A stretch of 47,561 nucleotides of DNA, from positions 1-47,561 of the forward strand of contig SEFP01000006.1 in NCBI GenBank assembly GCA_004144185.1, written 5' to 3'. The notes under the pieces were generated by a model. That model did not search any database. It was given only the letters and a program-made list of their open reading frames with translations, and had not been told where the DNA came from. The stretch comes from Sphingobacteriales bacterium (GTDB lineage: Bacteria; Bacteroidota; Bacteroidia; Chitinophagales; Chitinophagaceae). Both the position numbers and the translations under genes were made by a program. This document shows positions 40,105 to 47,561 of the stretch, in pieces (position 1 is the stretch's first letter; each line of letters opens with the position of its first letter).

Positions 40105-41481
40105 CTACTTGTTATTCGATGTTATTAAGTCTGGATTAGACAGCATGTACCCAATCCCCCTGAAGTTATGTTCCTTAAGCATAATATGGGGCTGAATTTC
40201 CTGAATATCGCCACGACCAATTAAGACTTTTAATATGTGCGCTATTAGTTGAGATGGTTGTGTAGCGCCGTCTTTTCTAAAGGCTTTCGTAGCCCCCAAT
40301 TTCCTTTGTATGTAAGTACTATTAAGTATTCTTTTTGAATGAAGATGTTTAGGAGCGCCGTATACCGCAATCTCCTCCCAGGGTCTCAAAACATACTCAA
40401 CAAAAGCATTAATGACTTTTTGAATTCGTTTCTCTTCACTGCAAAAATCTCCCACATCTCCTGAATCGAAACGAGATATTAAGCTGCGTATATTGAATTT
40501 TTCGATTTGAATTGCCCATAACGCAAGCTCAAATGTAATAATTGGGTTGTAGGGGTTTACCCCTACAGCAGCTAGTGCAGCTAGTTTTAACGCTTTAATG
40601 TGGGCACGATTCCACAGTTGTCTAGTAACCTCGTTGTTGCCTCTAATGAGGTCGTCAGCGTAGAGGTCAAATTCGTTGAACTCAATCTCTGCAAGTTGGT
40701 GTAGCTGCACGTCAATGGGTTCATTTTTTTGATTCAACATGAGAGCGTGGGCACAAAGTGCGGACAAATTCTCCACAAGTGAATCCTCGGGTATGCTTAC
40801 CACATCAAGGTTCCTATAGGGGCGGTCACCAAAGTATTCTATGATAGTAAACCTAGGTAGAAGGCCATCTGCAATTAATTGTTCGCTGAGAGAATCATAA
40901 AAACTTTCTGGAGTGGATTCGCCAACGAGAGTAAAAGCAGGAGCTAACACTGCTTTAGTATTTTTTTCTTTATCGCTATATATACTGGGACGCAATTGGT
41001 TGTGTTTGCCTGATTTATTAAAGAGATCGAGTAAGATTTGTTTTAGTCCTAAAAGGTGTATGGGAGTACCTCTATGGGCCATTTGTTGCATAGTAATGCC
41101 AAACTCACCTATAACGGAAACAAGGCTGCTCGATGTGTTTGCTAGATGTTTTATTAATGCCTGTGAAGATGCGATTGAAGCAGGTCCTATAAACTCATCA
41201 GCTGCAGGAACTCTTTCGCGCACGACTCCCATAAGGCTATTAACTCCGCTTGAGATAGCTTCTTTTCCAGTACCTGTACGCGCCAAAAGAAGAACATACA
41301 TATTAAGTCCTGTATTAGAAACGTTGTATGCTCTGCCTACAATGCCTGCCATGAGTCCAATGGCTCCTGCTAAGGCGATCTCACATACAGGTCTAGGGGC
41401 TGCGTCATGAATAAAGTGCCCAATCTCACCTAACAGTCCAGGAGGAAAACTATAAGGATTTATCTTGTCTTGATTTTCCAT
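40105..41481 (-). CDS. DUF3987-like ATPase, putative replication protein of the island
   Basis: A 458-aa protein resembling DUF3987 ATPases of phages and mobile elements. Residues 1-60 include EIALAGAIGLMAGIVGRAYNV, and the P-loop-like motif is LLARTGTGKEAISSG near residues 64-78. Later SLVSVIGEFGITMQ and PAFTLVGESTPESFYDSLSEQLIADGLLPRFTIIEYFG fit the family second conserved block. DUF3987 proteins are often fused to or paired with primases; no primase domain is present here. The gene follows AlpA by 3 nt, suggesting an integrase-AlpA-replication operon as in P4-like satellites. A role in element replication is inferred. Confidence 0.7.
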   Translation of the reverse strand: MENQDKINPYSFPPGLLGEIGHFIHDAAPRPVCEIALAGAIGLMAGIVGRAYNVSNTGLNMYVLLLARTGTGKEAISSGVNSLMGVVRERVPAADEFIGPASIASSQALIKHLANTSSSLVSVIGEFGITMQQMAHRGTPIHLLGLKQILLDLFNKSGKHNQLRPSIYSDKEKNTKAVLAPAFTLVGESTPESFYDSLSEQLIADGLLPRFTIIEYFGDRPYRNLDVVSIPEDSLVENLSALCAHALMLNQKNEPIDVQLHQLAEIEFNEFDLYADDLIRGNNEVTRQLWNRAHIKALKLAALAAVGVNPYNPIITFELALWAIQIEKFNIRSLISRFDSGDVGDFCSEEKRIQKVINAFVEYVLRPWEEIAVYGAPKHLHSKRILNSTYIQRKLGATKAFRKDGATQPSQLIAHILKVLIGRGDIQEIQPHIMLKEHNFRGIGYMLSNPDLITSNNK

Positions 41482-41484
41482 AGT

Positions 41485-41727
41485 TTAAGCAGTCGTATGG
41501 CGTTGAAGTTCAAGTTTAATAACTAACTCTCGAATCTCGAATTCAGATTTTCCCGCAACATGAGCCGCTACCAACGCAGTAATTTCATCGGACGGCCATG
41601 CAGTACAGCGCTCACTCAGTTTGCATGGTCGGGGAATTAATCCCTGCTTAATCCTTAAGTATAATGTTGAACGTTTATGTCCCATTGCCATTAAAACATC
41701 GGGAAGGCGAAGTAGATGCTTGTTCAT
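41485..41727 (-). CDS. AlpA-family transcriptional regulator / excisionase-like protein
   Basis: An 80-aa winged-helix protein with the AlpA pattern: LLRLPDVLMAMGHKRSTLYLRIKQGLIPRPCKL (residues 5-38), an HTH that contains the S-T-L-Y-x-x-I motif, then CTAWPSDEITALVAAHVAG, which matches the R/W-P-x-x-E-I-x-x-W-like second block. AlpA proteins control integrase and excision in cryptic prophages. It lies between an integrase-side small gene and the DUF3987 gene, 3 nt before the latter. It is probably the control gene of the island. Confidence 0.8.
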   Translation of the reverse strand: MNKHLLRLPDVLMAMGHKRSTLYLRIKQGLIPRPCKLSERCTAWPSDEITALVAAHVAGKSEFEIRELVIKLELQRHTTA

Positions 41728-41801
41728 TTGAACCTCATTGAATTTTGTTAATCAATGAAGCGTAAATAAACCTAGGTGGATGAAACCAAAAGGGGATTAA
41801 C

Positions 41802-42068
41802 CTATTCGATAATAATACGTTTCAAGTTCATGATACTAAGTATGCGTTTCTTTAAATCTTTGATATATCCGCGACGATTTTCTTCAGAAATACGATCTGG
41901 AACTTCTTCATCAATTGCGATGAGGATTTCTTCTCCTTTCAATATACGCTGAATTATCCTTTCATCACGTTCCTCTAATTCCTTCATTTTAGGCCTACCG
42001 CCCTTATTTGCTTCAGGCATGGGGATGCCAGATTCAATCCAACTTCCCATGCGCCATTTTGATTCCAT
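41802..42068 (-). CDS. Small basic/acidic protein next to integrase, unknown
   Basis: An 88-aa protein rich in Lys, Arg and Glu, with the segment MKELEERDERIIQRILKGEEILIAIDEEVPDR and a C-terminal DLKKRILSIMNLKRIIIE. AAGG ahead of the ATG and a 4-nt gap from the integrase stop suggest an operon. The N-terminus contains GGRPKMKELE, an AT-hook-like G-R-P segment; DNA binding is possible but weakly supported. No family assignment. Confidence 0.55.
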   Translation of the reverse strand: MESKWRMGSWIESGIPMPEANKGGRPKMKELEERDERIIQRILKGEEILIAIDEEVPDRISEENRRGYIKDLKKRILSIMNLKRIIIE

Positions 42069-42072
42069 AGTG

Positions 42073-43263
42073 CTAACCTTTGTTTGCTTCGATATAGTCC
42101 GCCCATTCTTGCATCATCTTGCGCCGCTCATCCAAAAACTTCGCCCGATCATACGCCGCATCAATCTTGTTACCTTTCGCGTGGGCTAACTGAAGATCTA
42201 TGACTTCATGCCGATACCCTAGCTTCTCTTTAATAGTGCTCATAGCAAGCGCTCGGAAGCCATGTCCCGTCATGCGGCCTTTATAACCCATACTGGTAAG
42301 GGCTTGAAGGATTGTATTGTTACTCATGCTCTTGTTCTTGGCATCAACCATGCTGGGAAACACAAACTGCTTCTGACCGGAGAGCTTTTGAAGTTCTTCC
42401 AATATGGCCACAGCCTGACGAGATAAAGGTACCAAGTGAGGGCGGCGCATCTTCATACGCTCGGCGGGAATAACCCATTGGCGCTCCTTCAGGTCGATTT
42501 CAGACCATCGGGCGTCTATCAACTCACTTGTGCGTACAAAGGTCAGCATAAGCAGTTCTACGGCCATGCGGGTGAGGGGGTACATGCGAACGCTATTACT
42601 ATGGAGCGCCTTTAGGAATTCGGGGATCTCTCCGATCTCAATACAGGCATGATGCTCTTTCCGATATGCGACCAGTACGTCGCGGCTTTCAAAGTTGCGG
42701 ACAGGGTTCGAGTCTATAATCCCATGGGATACGGCAAACCGGAAGATTTCGTCACAGGACTGTTTAAGCCTTCTAGCCAATTCATGCACCCCACGATTCT
42801 CGACATGCTTGAGGGCTTGGATGATATCTAGCGAAGAGACGTTCTTAATAGGCTTCTTGCCAAAGGCTGGGAAAATGTCCTTTTCAATACGACCCCACAT
42901 AAAGTCGCCATAGCGCTTAGAAATGCCCTTGGACTTATGGTCGAACCACATCTTTGCGATGGTCTCAAACGTATTGTTTGCATCGGCGAAGGCTCGAATC
43001 TTCTGCTCCTGTTTGTGCATGGAAGGGTCGGTCCCGGCAGCCAACAGCTTTTTAGCCGCCATACGCTTCTCCCGGGCTTCCGCTAAGGTCACTTGTGGGT
43101 AAACACCAAAGGCTAACTTCTTCTGGCTTCCAGCATAGCGGTACTTCATCCGCCAATACTTGCTCCCATTTGTGGCCACTTCGAGGTACATCCCTCCGCC
43201 ATCGGCTAAGGGATAAGGCTTTTCCTTGGGTTTTGCGTTCTTGCAGGCTAGTTCGGTAAGCAT
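42073..43263 (-). CDS. Tyrosine-type integrase, P4 family (DUF4102 arm-binding domain)
   Basis: A 396-aa site-specific recombinase. The N-terminal DUF4102 arm-binding region is LACKNAKPKEKPYPLADGGGMYLEVATNG with KYWRMKYRYAGSQKKLAFGVYP. Catalytic residues: Arg in LTFVRTSELIDARWSEID, H-x-x-R in MTGHGFRALAMSTI, His in LQLAHAKGN, and the nucleophile Tyr in DAAYDRAKFLDERR. All are present, so the enzyme should be active. It is transcribed away from the tRNA-Gln 3' end, 163 nt from it, the standard layout for tRNA-targeting P4-type integrases. GGCC-rich sites lie in the gap. Confidence 0.93.
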   Translation of the reverse strand: MLTELACKNAKPKEKPYPLADGGGMYLEVATNGSKYWRMKYRYAGSQKKLAFGVYPQVTLAEAREKRMAAKKLLAAGTDPSMHKQEQKIRAFADANNTFETIAKMWFDHKSKGISKRYGDFMWGRIEKDIFPAFGKKPIKNVSSLDIIQALKHVENRGVHELARRLKQSCDEIFRFAVSHGIIDSNPVRNFESRDVLVAYRKEHHACIEIGEIPEFLKALHSNSVRMYPLTRMAVELLMLTFVRTSELIDARWSEIDLKERQWVIPAERMKMRRPHLVPLSRQAVAILEELQKLSGQKQFVFPSMVDAKNKSMSNNTILQALTSMGYKGRMTGHGFRALAMSTIKEKLGYRHEVIDLQLAHAKGNKIDAAYDRAKFLDERRKMMQEWADYIEANKG

Positions 43264-43291
43264 GTGGCCATCTCATATCTTGGTTGGGGGC

Positions 43292-43337
43292 ACATGGCCC
43301 CATATGTGGCCCTAAATCGCTTGGATGTGGCCACATC
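43292..43337. promoter_or_regulatory. GGCC palindromic repeats, probable integrase arm-binding region (right)
   Basis: ACATGGCCCCATATGTGGCCC (43292-43312, 21 bp; split as ACATGGCCCC and ATATGTGGCCC) and a perfect 14-bp palindrome GATGTGGCCACATC (43324-43337) occupy the gap between integrase and tRNA. Another TGTGGCC lies at the integrase start. The left-end counterpart is at 26406-26425. Confidence 0.5.
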
Positions 43338-43426
43338 TCCTCGAACCTTGGTGGACGACAAATCGCCTCAAAGCCCTTGATAAGCAATCATATATGGATA
43401 TTTTGGGATGACAATAGACAAAAAAT

Positions 43427-43501
43427 TGGCTGGGGAGGAAGGATTCGAACCCTCGTATGGCTGTACCAAAAACAGCTGCCTTACCACTTGGCGACTCCCC
43501 A
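43427..43501 (-). tRNA. tRNA-Gln (anticodon UUG)
   Basis: A complete cloverleaf on the minus strand. The acceptor stem is TGGGGAG / CTCCCCA, the anticodon stem GCTGT / ACAGC with loop TTTTGGT, giving UUG (43469-43467). The T-arm contains GGTTCGAATCC. Discriminator G is followed by an encoded CCA (43429-43427), then a T-run. It is 72 nt plus CCA. It serves as the island integration site; its 3' half matches 26336-26347. The gene remains intact after insertion, as is usual for such elements. Confidence 0.95.
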
Positions 43502-44237
43502 GCACGGTGCTGGCTTTATGGAGAATCAAAGATTTCCGTAAAGTGCCCGCATCATTTGCCTTGTGTTGGGCCTGATGTCAAGACGCTGGGCCTGAAAAAA
43601 CGCGGGGTGGCGGTGGGATTGGCCTACGGATGAGGCAGGGAGGCATCGGTGGGGCGGCTGAGAGGCCGTTCGGAGGTGTTTTGGGTGTGTTTTGAGGTGG
43701 GAGGGCAATGTCGGGGTGTAGAGGGCAAGCTTATTTGATAGAAGGCGGGTTTTTGAGGTGGTTGTGAGCAAGTATGGATGGGGCAGGGCAGAGAGTTATG
43801 CAGGCGTAAGGTTGAGACCCTACACCCAAATGATCCAGCCGAGCTTGAGGCAGAGGAATAGGCCAGAAAACCATAAATGCGTAGACGATGATGACGGTGG
43901 AGCCGGGGCCATGGGCGTGTTCAGGGGGTTGCGTAGGGGTAATGCCTCAGATTGTTATAAACAAAGGGCTGCTACAATGAGGGAACAGAAGTATAGAACC
44001 GTCAAGTTAATGGTACAGAGCTTTTCATCTTGCGCTTTGGACATAACACTGTTCTCCGGCCATAAGACAAATAAGTCAAGGGGATGGATGATGTTGCAAT
44101 ACCATATTCGAGGGGTTTAAACGCGCTACGGCAAAATTCCTACCGCAGAGTTAGTAGGGGATTATGGTGGTAACTCAACTAGAGTATTTGTCGAATACCA
44201 TTTTGAATAAAATGTAATTAGAGACTAAAATGTAAAA
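43502..44237. other. Gene-poor gap, no convincing coding region
   Basis: 736 bp between tRNA-Gln and the SEC-C gene. Open frames of 81 codons (minus, 43526-43771) and 120 codons (plus, 43758-44120) exist but have low-complexity, non-protein-like composition and no ribosome-binding sites. The part next to the tRNA should hold its promoter. Composition falls from GC-rich to AT-rich towards 44200, which may mark the border of a second foreign segment. No transposase or att site recognised. Confidence 0.5.
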
Positions 44238-45368
44238 ATGATAAACTCTTCATCTTTCCTGGATTTAACAAGTCCCTGTCATTGTGGGAGCGGAAATTCG
44301 TATGTAATTTGTCATTATAGGCGGGATAATGTCCTTCAACGCGGTATTCAAATTTTCCAAAAGAAAAAAAATGAGGAAGAAGCGTTTATAGAAAAATACG
44401 GGCATATTCGAAAACCTCAAATGATTCGGATGGGGGATCGTCATGTGGTGGCCATCGGTAATCAAATATTTACGCAGACAAATCCCGGTCCTTATAATTT
44501 TGTAAATGCAGTACATGATTATACTTTACATATATTTGGCGATGATTTTTTAGCGAAGCAAGAGAGCTTGCCATATGAAAAACGGCATCCGGCCATTCAA
44601 TGGTTACATACATGGACGGATAAGCATAATGCTACTTTGCAAAAGGGAGATGTGCAGGATGCGGATTTGCTAATTGGTTATGGAGCTGCATGGTTAAGAT
44701 TAGGTTACGATCTTTATACGATACGAGATAATGCCGAATTAACTAAAGAAATGCATAGGCGCATTCTTAATGAAGAGACATTTCAAGCTGCGCGACATGA
44801 ATTATTTGTGGCTGCATTATTTGTAGCAGCGGGTTTTGAAATAAAGTTCGAAGATGAAAAAAACAACAAATCTAAACATGTAGAATTTATTGCTACAGAT
44901 AAATTGAATGGTATGCAGGTAGCAGTTGAGGCTAAAAGTCGGCGTCGTCAGGGTGTTAAAGGTTTTAAAGGTGGAAATTCCTTTAATACAGATAAAGTAG
45001 GTGTAAGAAGCCTCGTTACAGATGCTTATCTAAAAGAAAATAAATTGCCATTATATATTTTTATTGATGCTAATTTGCCGTCGGCTTCGCTTGAAAAACA
45101 ACAAACTTGGCTTAAAGAAATTGATGATATGATGAATGATTTAGCGAATGAAGGTTATATCAATCCTTGTCCTGCTCATGCCGTTTTTTTTCATAACGAT
45201 CCTTCTCATTATATTCCTGGTCTAATTTCGCATGAAACGGATAATTTGTGGATAAAACATTATACGGATAAGAATCATCAAAAGGTAGTCCCTGAAAAAA
45301 TTGTTGAGCGGCTTATGTTGGCTTCTAATCAAAGGATTGCACCGCCTGATATAATTCCAGATTTCTAA
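44238..45368 (+). CDS. SEC-C zinc-motif protein with PD-(D/E)xK nuclease-like region
   Basis: A 376-aa, AT-rich gene. The N-terminal residues 12-26 are PCHCGSGNSYVICH, a SEC-C-type zinc motif with the last Cys replaced by His. Residues about 175-235 contain AARHELFVAALFVAAGFEIKFEDE, then KHVEFIATD and VAVEAKSRRRQG. This E ... E/D ... E-x-K series, including a candidate V-E-A-K, is what a PD-(D/E)xK nuclease fold would show. Together they suggest a nuclease-like protein, perhaps a restriction or defence effector. I do not recognise a named family. No partner gene is adjacent and it stands alone between a tRNA and host glycolysis genes. Confidence 0.65.
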   Translation: MINSSSFLDLTSPCHCGSGNSYVICHYRRDNVLQRGIQIFQKKKNEEEAFIEKYGHIRKPQMIRMGDRHVVAIGNQIFTQTNPGPYNFVNAVHDYTLHIFGDDFLAKQESLPYEKRHPAIQWLHTWTDKHNATLQKGDVQDADLLIGYGAAWLRLGYDLYTIRDNAELTKEMHRRILNEETFQAARHELFVAALFVAAGFEIKFEDEKNNKSKHVEFIATDKLNGMQVAVEAKSRRRQGVKGFKGGNSFNTDKVGVRSLVTDAYLKENKLPLYIFIDANLPSASLEKQQTWLKEIDDMMNDLANEGYINPCPAHAVFFHNDPSHYIPGLISHETDNLWIKHYTDKNHQKVVPEKIVERLMLASNQRIAPPDIIPDF

Positions 45369-45390
45369 TTTTAAAATATTTTGAAATTAG
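45365..45390. repeat. AT-rich near-perfect palindrome at the end of the SEC-C gene
   Basis: CTAATTT...AAATTAG with an inner AAAATATTTT makes a 26-bp palindrome with one mismatch, spanning the SEC-C stop codon. It may act as a hairpin terminator lacking a U-run, or as a binding site. Confidence 0.5.
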
Positions 45391-45392
45391 TA

Positions 45393-45584
45393 ATGCCTGC
45401 GACCTTATTTGAGTGGTTAGGTGAGATTTTTTTGTATATTGCCCTTATTGCTGTGGGGCGTAAATTCAGCATGCTCGTGGCTTCCCTGTTTAAATATGAT
45501 TGCGGGCCGTACTCAATTGAAACAATGCGTCTTTTGGATTGTTTGGTGTGCTTCTTTGTGTTGATTGAACGTTATTTTGGGTGA
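45393..45584 (+). CDS. Possible small membrane protein
   Basis: A 63-codon frame from the ATG at 45393, with two hydrophobic stretches (TLFEWLGEIFLYIALIAVG and RLLDCLVCFFVLIERYF). It follows the SEC-C gene by 24 nt on the same strand. There is no clear ribosome-binding site and no recognised family. The pattern could be a membrane partner gene, or a non-coding coincidence. Confidence 0.3.
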   Translation: MPATLFEWLGEIFLYIALIAVGRKFSMLVASLFKYDCGPYSIETMRLLDCLVCFFVLIERYFG

Positions 45585-45708
45585 TGCATTTAGTTGATGG
45601 TTGTGAATTAAGATTGGTATTGGTTGATGCCGTTCTCGTCGACAGGAAATCGCCTTAGGATATTTGCTAGACCTTAGGCTGCCCGCATCCCGCGTCAGTT
45701 GAAATTGG

Positions 45709-45743
45709 AAAAAAGCCGCAGGGGTACCTGCGGCTTCTTTTTT
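45709..45743. terminator. Terminator for gpmA (bidirectional)
   Basis: An A-tract, GCCGCAGG / CCTGCGGC 8-bp stem with a GGTA loop, and a T-tract lie 15 nt past the gpmA stop. It works on the minus strand for gpmA and equally on the plus strand. Confidence 0.85.
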
Positions 45744-45757
45744 GTCCTCGGGTGGGC

Positions 45758-46378
45758 TTAGGGCTTGAGGATCTGCTTGTCGATGATCTTGGAGCTGTTC
45801 TCCAGCTTGTAAACGTAGATCTCGCCGGTGGCGAGTTCCACCTGCGGGATGTCTTCGCTGGCAATGCCCTCGATGGCCATAATGAGCGCGCGGAGGGAGT
45901 TGCCGTGGGCGGCGACGAGGGTGGTGTCGCTGCTGAGAACCGTGGGCATCACGTTGTGCACGTAGTAGGGCAGCACGCGGGCGACGGTGTCCTTAAGGCT
46001 TTCTCCGCCTGGAGGAGGGGTGTCGTAGGCACGGCGCCAGATGTGCACCTGTTCTTCTCCGAACTGCTGGCGGGCCTGGTCCTTGTTCAGGCCGGTGAGG
46101 TCGCCGTAGTCGCGCTCGTTCAGCGCCTGGTTGCGCGTGACGCACAGGCTGGACTGGCCGAGCTCGGCGAGGATGATATCGCAGGTGGTGGCGGCGCGTT
46201 GCAGCACGGAGCTGAAGGCGGCGGAGACATTTGAATAACCGGCGTCCTTCAGGCGTTGGCCTGCGGACTTGGCTTCGTCCCGGCCTTGCTCTGTCAGCGG
46301 GAGGTCGGCCCAGCCGGTGAACTCGTTACGTTTGTTGCCTTCTGACTGGCCGTGGCGGGTGAGGATGAGGATGTGCAT
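45758..46378 (-). CDS. gpmA: 2,3-bisphosphoglycerate-dependent phosphoglycerate mutase
   Basis: Glycolytic enzyme interconverting 3- and 2-phosphoglycerate (206 aa, the shorter alphaproteobacterial form). The phospho-His is in [10 protein letters not shown] (His10). Further landmarks are [51 protein letters not shown] and [11 protein letters not shown] with the second catalytic His. No deletion is visible. It lies 381 nt downstream of eno, the next enzyme in the pathway, on the same strand; the gap is filled with repeats. A hepta-nucleotide repeat ends 18 nt upstream of its ATG and only a weak GAGAAA is available as a ribosome-binding site. Confidence 0.95.
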   Translation of the reverse strand: MHILILTRHGQSEGNKRNEFTGWADLPLTEQGRDEAKSAGQRLKDAGYSNVSAAFSSVLQRAATTCDIILAELGQSSLCVTRNQALNERDYGDLTGLNKDQARQQFGEEQVHIWRRAYDTPPPGGESLKDTVARVLPYYVHNVMPTVLSSDTTLVAAHGNSLRALIMAIEGIASEDIPQVELATGEIYVYKLENSSKIIDKQILKP

Positions 46379-46395
46379 TTTTTGTTTCTCGTTTT

Positions 46396-46486
46396 GCGTG
46401 TTGCGTGGTGCGTGTTGCGTGGTGCGTGGTGCGTGGTGCGTGGTGCGTGGTGCGTTTCGCGTGGTGCGTGTTGGGTATTGCGTTTT
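46396..46486. repeat. Heptanucleotide tandem repeat (13 units)
   Basis: Thirteen consecutive 7-bp units of consensus GCGTGGT, alternating with GCGTGTT and a few variants towards the right end (GCGTTTC, GGGTATT, GCGTTTT). It lies between eno and gpmA and ends 18 nt before the gpmA start codon. The unit is not a multiple of three and copy number could vary by slippage. Confidence 0.9.
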
Positions 46487-46527
46487 GAGTGGTTGGGGTT
46501 TTAGTATTGGGTTTTGGGTGAGCTTTT

Positions 46528-46630
46528 CGCACGTTACTTACCTTCTTCCGCAGTGCGTGGATGGCGGCCTTCGCCTCCATGGAGGGGCAAGGGGTGCTCT
46601 GCTTCATTCCGTGGCTGGTTGGTTAGAAAG
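46528..46630. repeat. Duplicated palindromic element, copy 1
   Basis: About 103 bp shared with 46659-46767, including CTTACCTTCTTCCGCAGTGC and a following hairpin whose arms differ between copies. Here the hairpin is ATGGCGGC-CTTC-GCCTCCAT with one mismatch. It ends at TTAGAAAG. Confidence 0.8.
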
Positions 46631-46658
46631 AGTGGGCGGAGTTTTTTGGTTTGCCTGT

Positions 46659-47561
<903 letters not shown>

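Noticed and set aside
43758-44120. 120-codon open frame after tRNA-Gln
   Set aside because: No ribosome-binding site, mixed low-complexity composition and no domain; it crosses a composition border.
46396-46486. CRISPR-like array
   Set aside because: Heptamers are directly adjacent without spacers; a tandem repeat, not CRISPR.

Overview
The window looks like a chromosomal segment of an alphaproteobacterium. The evidence is a cyoABC quinol oxidase operon with a divergent metabolite:H+ symporter gene, a ligase-associated DNA-repair cluster, a short (206 aa) alphaproteobacterial-type GpmA, and GC-rich core genes. The genus cannot be assigned from the sequence. Three compositional zones are visible by eye: GC-rich core DNA (1 to about 20 kb, and 45.7 kb to the end), intermediate DNA (about 20-26 kb), and two AT-rich blocks (about 26.2-43.4 kb and about 44.2-45.6 kb).

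Core, 1-20.8 kb. cyoC (cut by the window edge), cyoB and cyoA encode a cytochrome bo-type oxidase, and an MFS transporter lies divergent from them. Next come a secreted PQQ-type sugar dehydrogenase, a DUF892 ferritin-like protein, a ChaC-like gamma-glutamylcyclotransferase and a small conserved protein. A four-gene repair cluster follows, made of two divergent pairs: ATP-dependent DNA ligase + MBL-fold exonuclease, and DEXH helicase + PdeM-like phosphoesterase. dinB (DNA polymerase IV) lies just beyond. A czcI-czcC-czcB-czcA-like heavy-metal efflux operon closes the region.

Signalling, 21.0-26.2 kb. A response regulator, a periplasmic type I substrate-binding protein with no transporter genes beside it, and a divergent membrane hybrid histidine kinase (PAS-HisKA-HATPase-REC-REC-Hpt) probably form one sensory unit.

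Island, about 26.34-43.43 kb. A P4-type tyrosine integrase sits against the 3' end of tRNA-Gln(UUG). A 12-bp copy of the tRNA 3' region lies at 26336, and GGCC-rich palindromic sites lie just inside both ends. No capsid, terminase or conjugation genes are recognised. The replication/regulation end (integrase, small protein, AlpA-like regulator, DUF3987-like ATPase) resembles a phage satellite. The cargo looks like defence: an ApeA-like HEPN protein with a partner; a Panacea-domain (PanA) gene overlapping a glycine-zipper membrane peptide gene and followed by a second membrane protein; a 2134-aa Avs-like nuclease-STAND NTPase whose 3' end overlaps a second gene; a structured RNA with mutually exclusive pairings ending in a terminator directly ahead of a lipoprotein gene; another HEPN protein; and a DUF5677-like protein.

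Beyond the tRNA: an AT-rich gene joining a SEC-C zinc motif to a putative PD-(D/E)xK nuclease-like region, then gpmA and eno on the minus strand. They are separated by 13 copies of a heptamer repeat and a duplicated palindromic element. The visible enolase lacks about 83 internal residues, including two of its three Mg2+ ligands, so it should be inactive as read.

Best candidates for something undescribed: the Panacea/membrane-peptide operon, the Avs-like two-gene system with overlapping reading frames, and the switch-like leader RNA. All family names come from motif recognition without searches.
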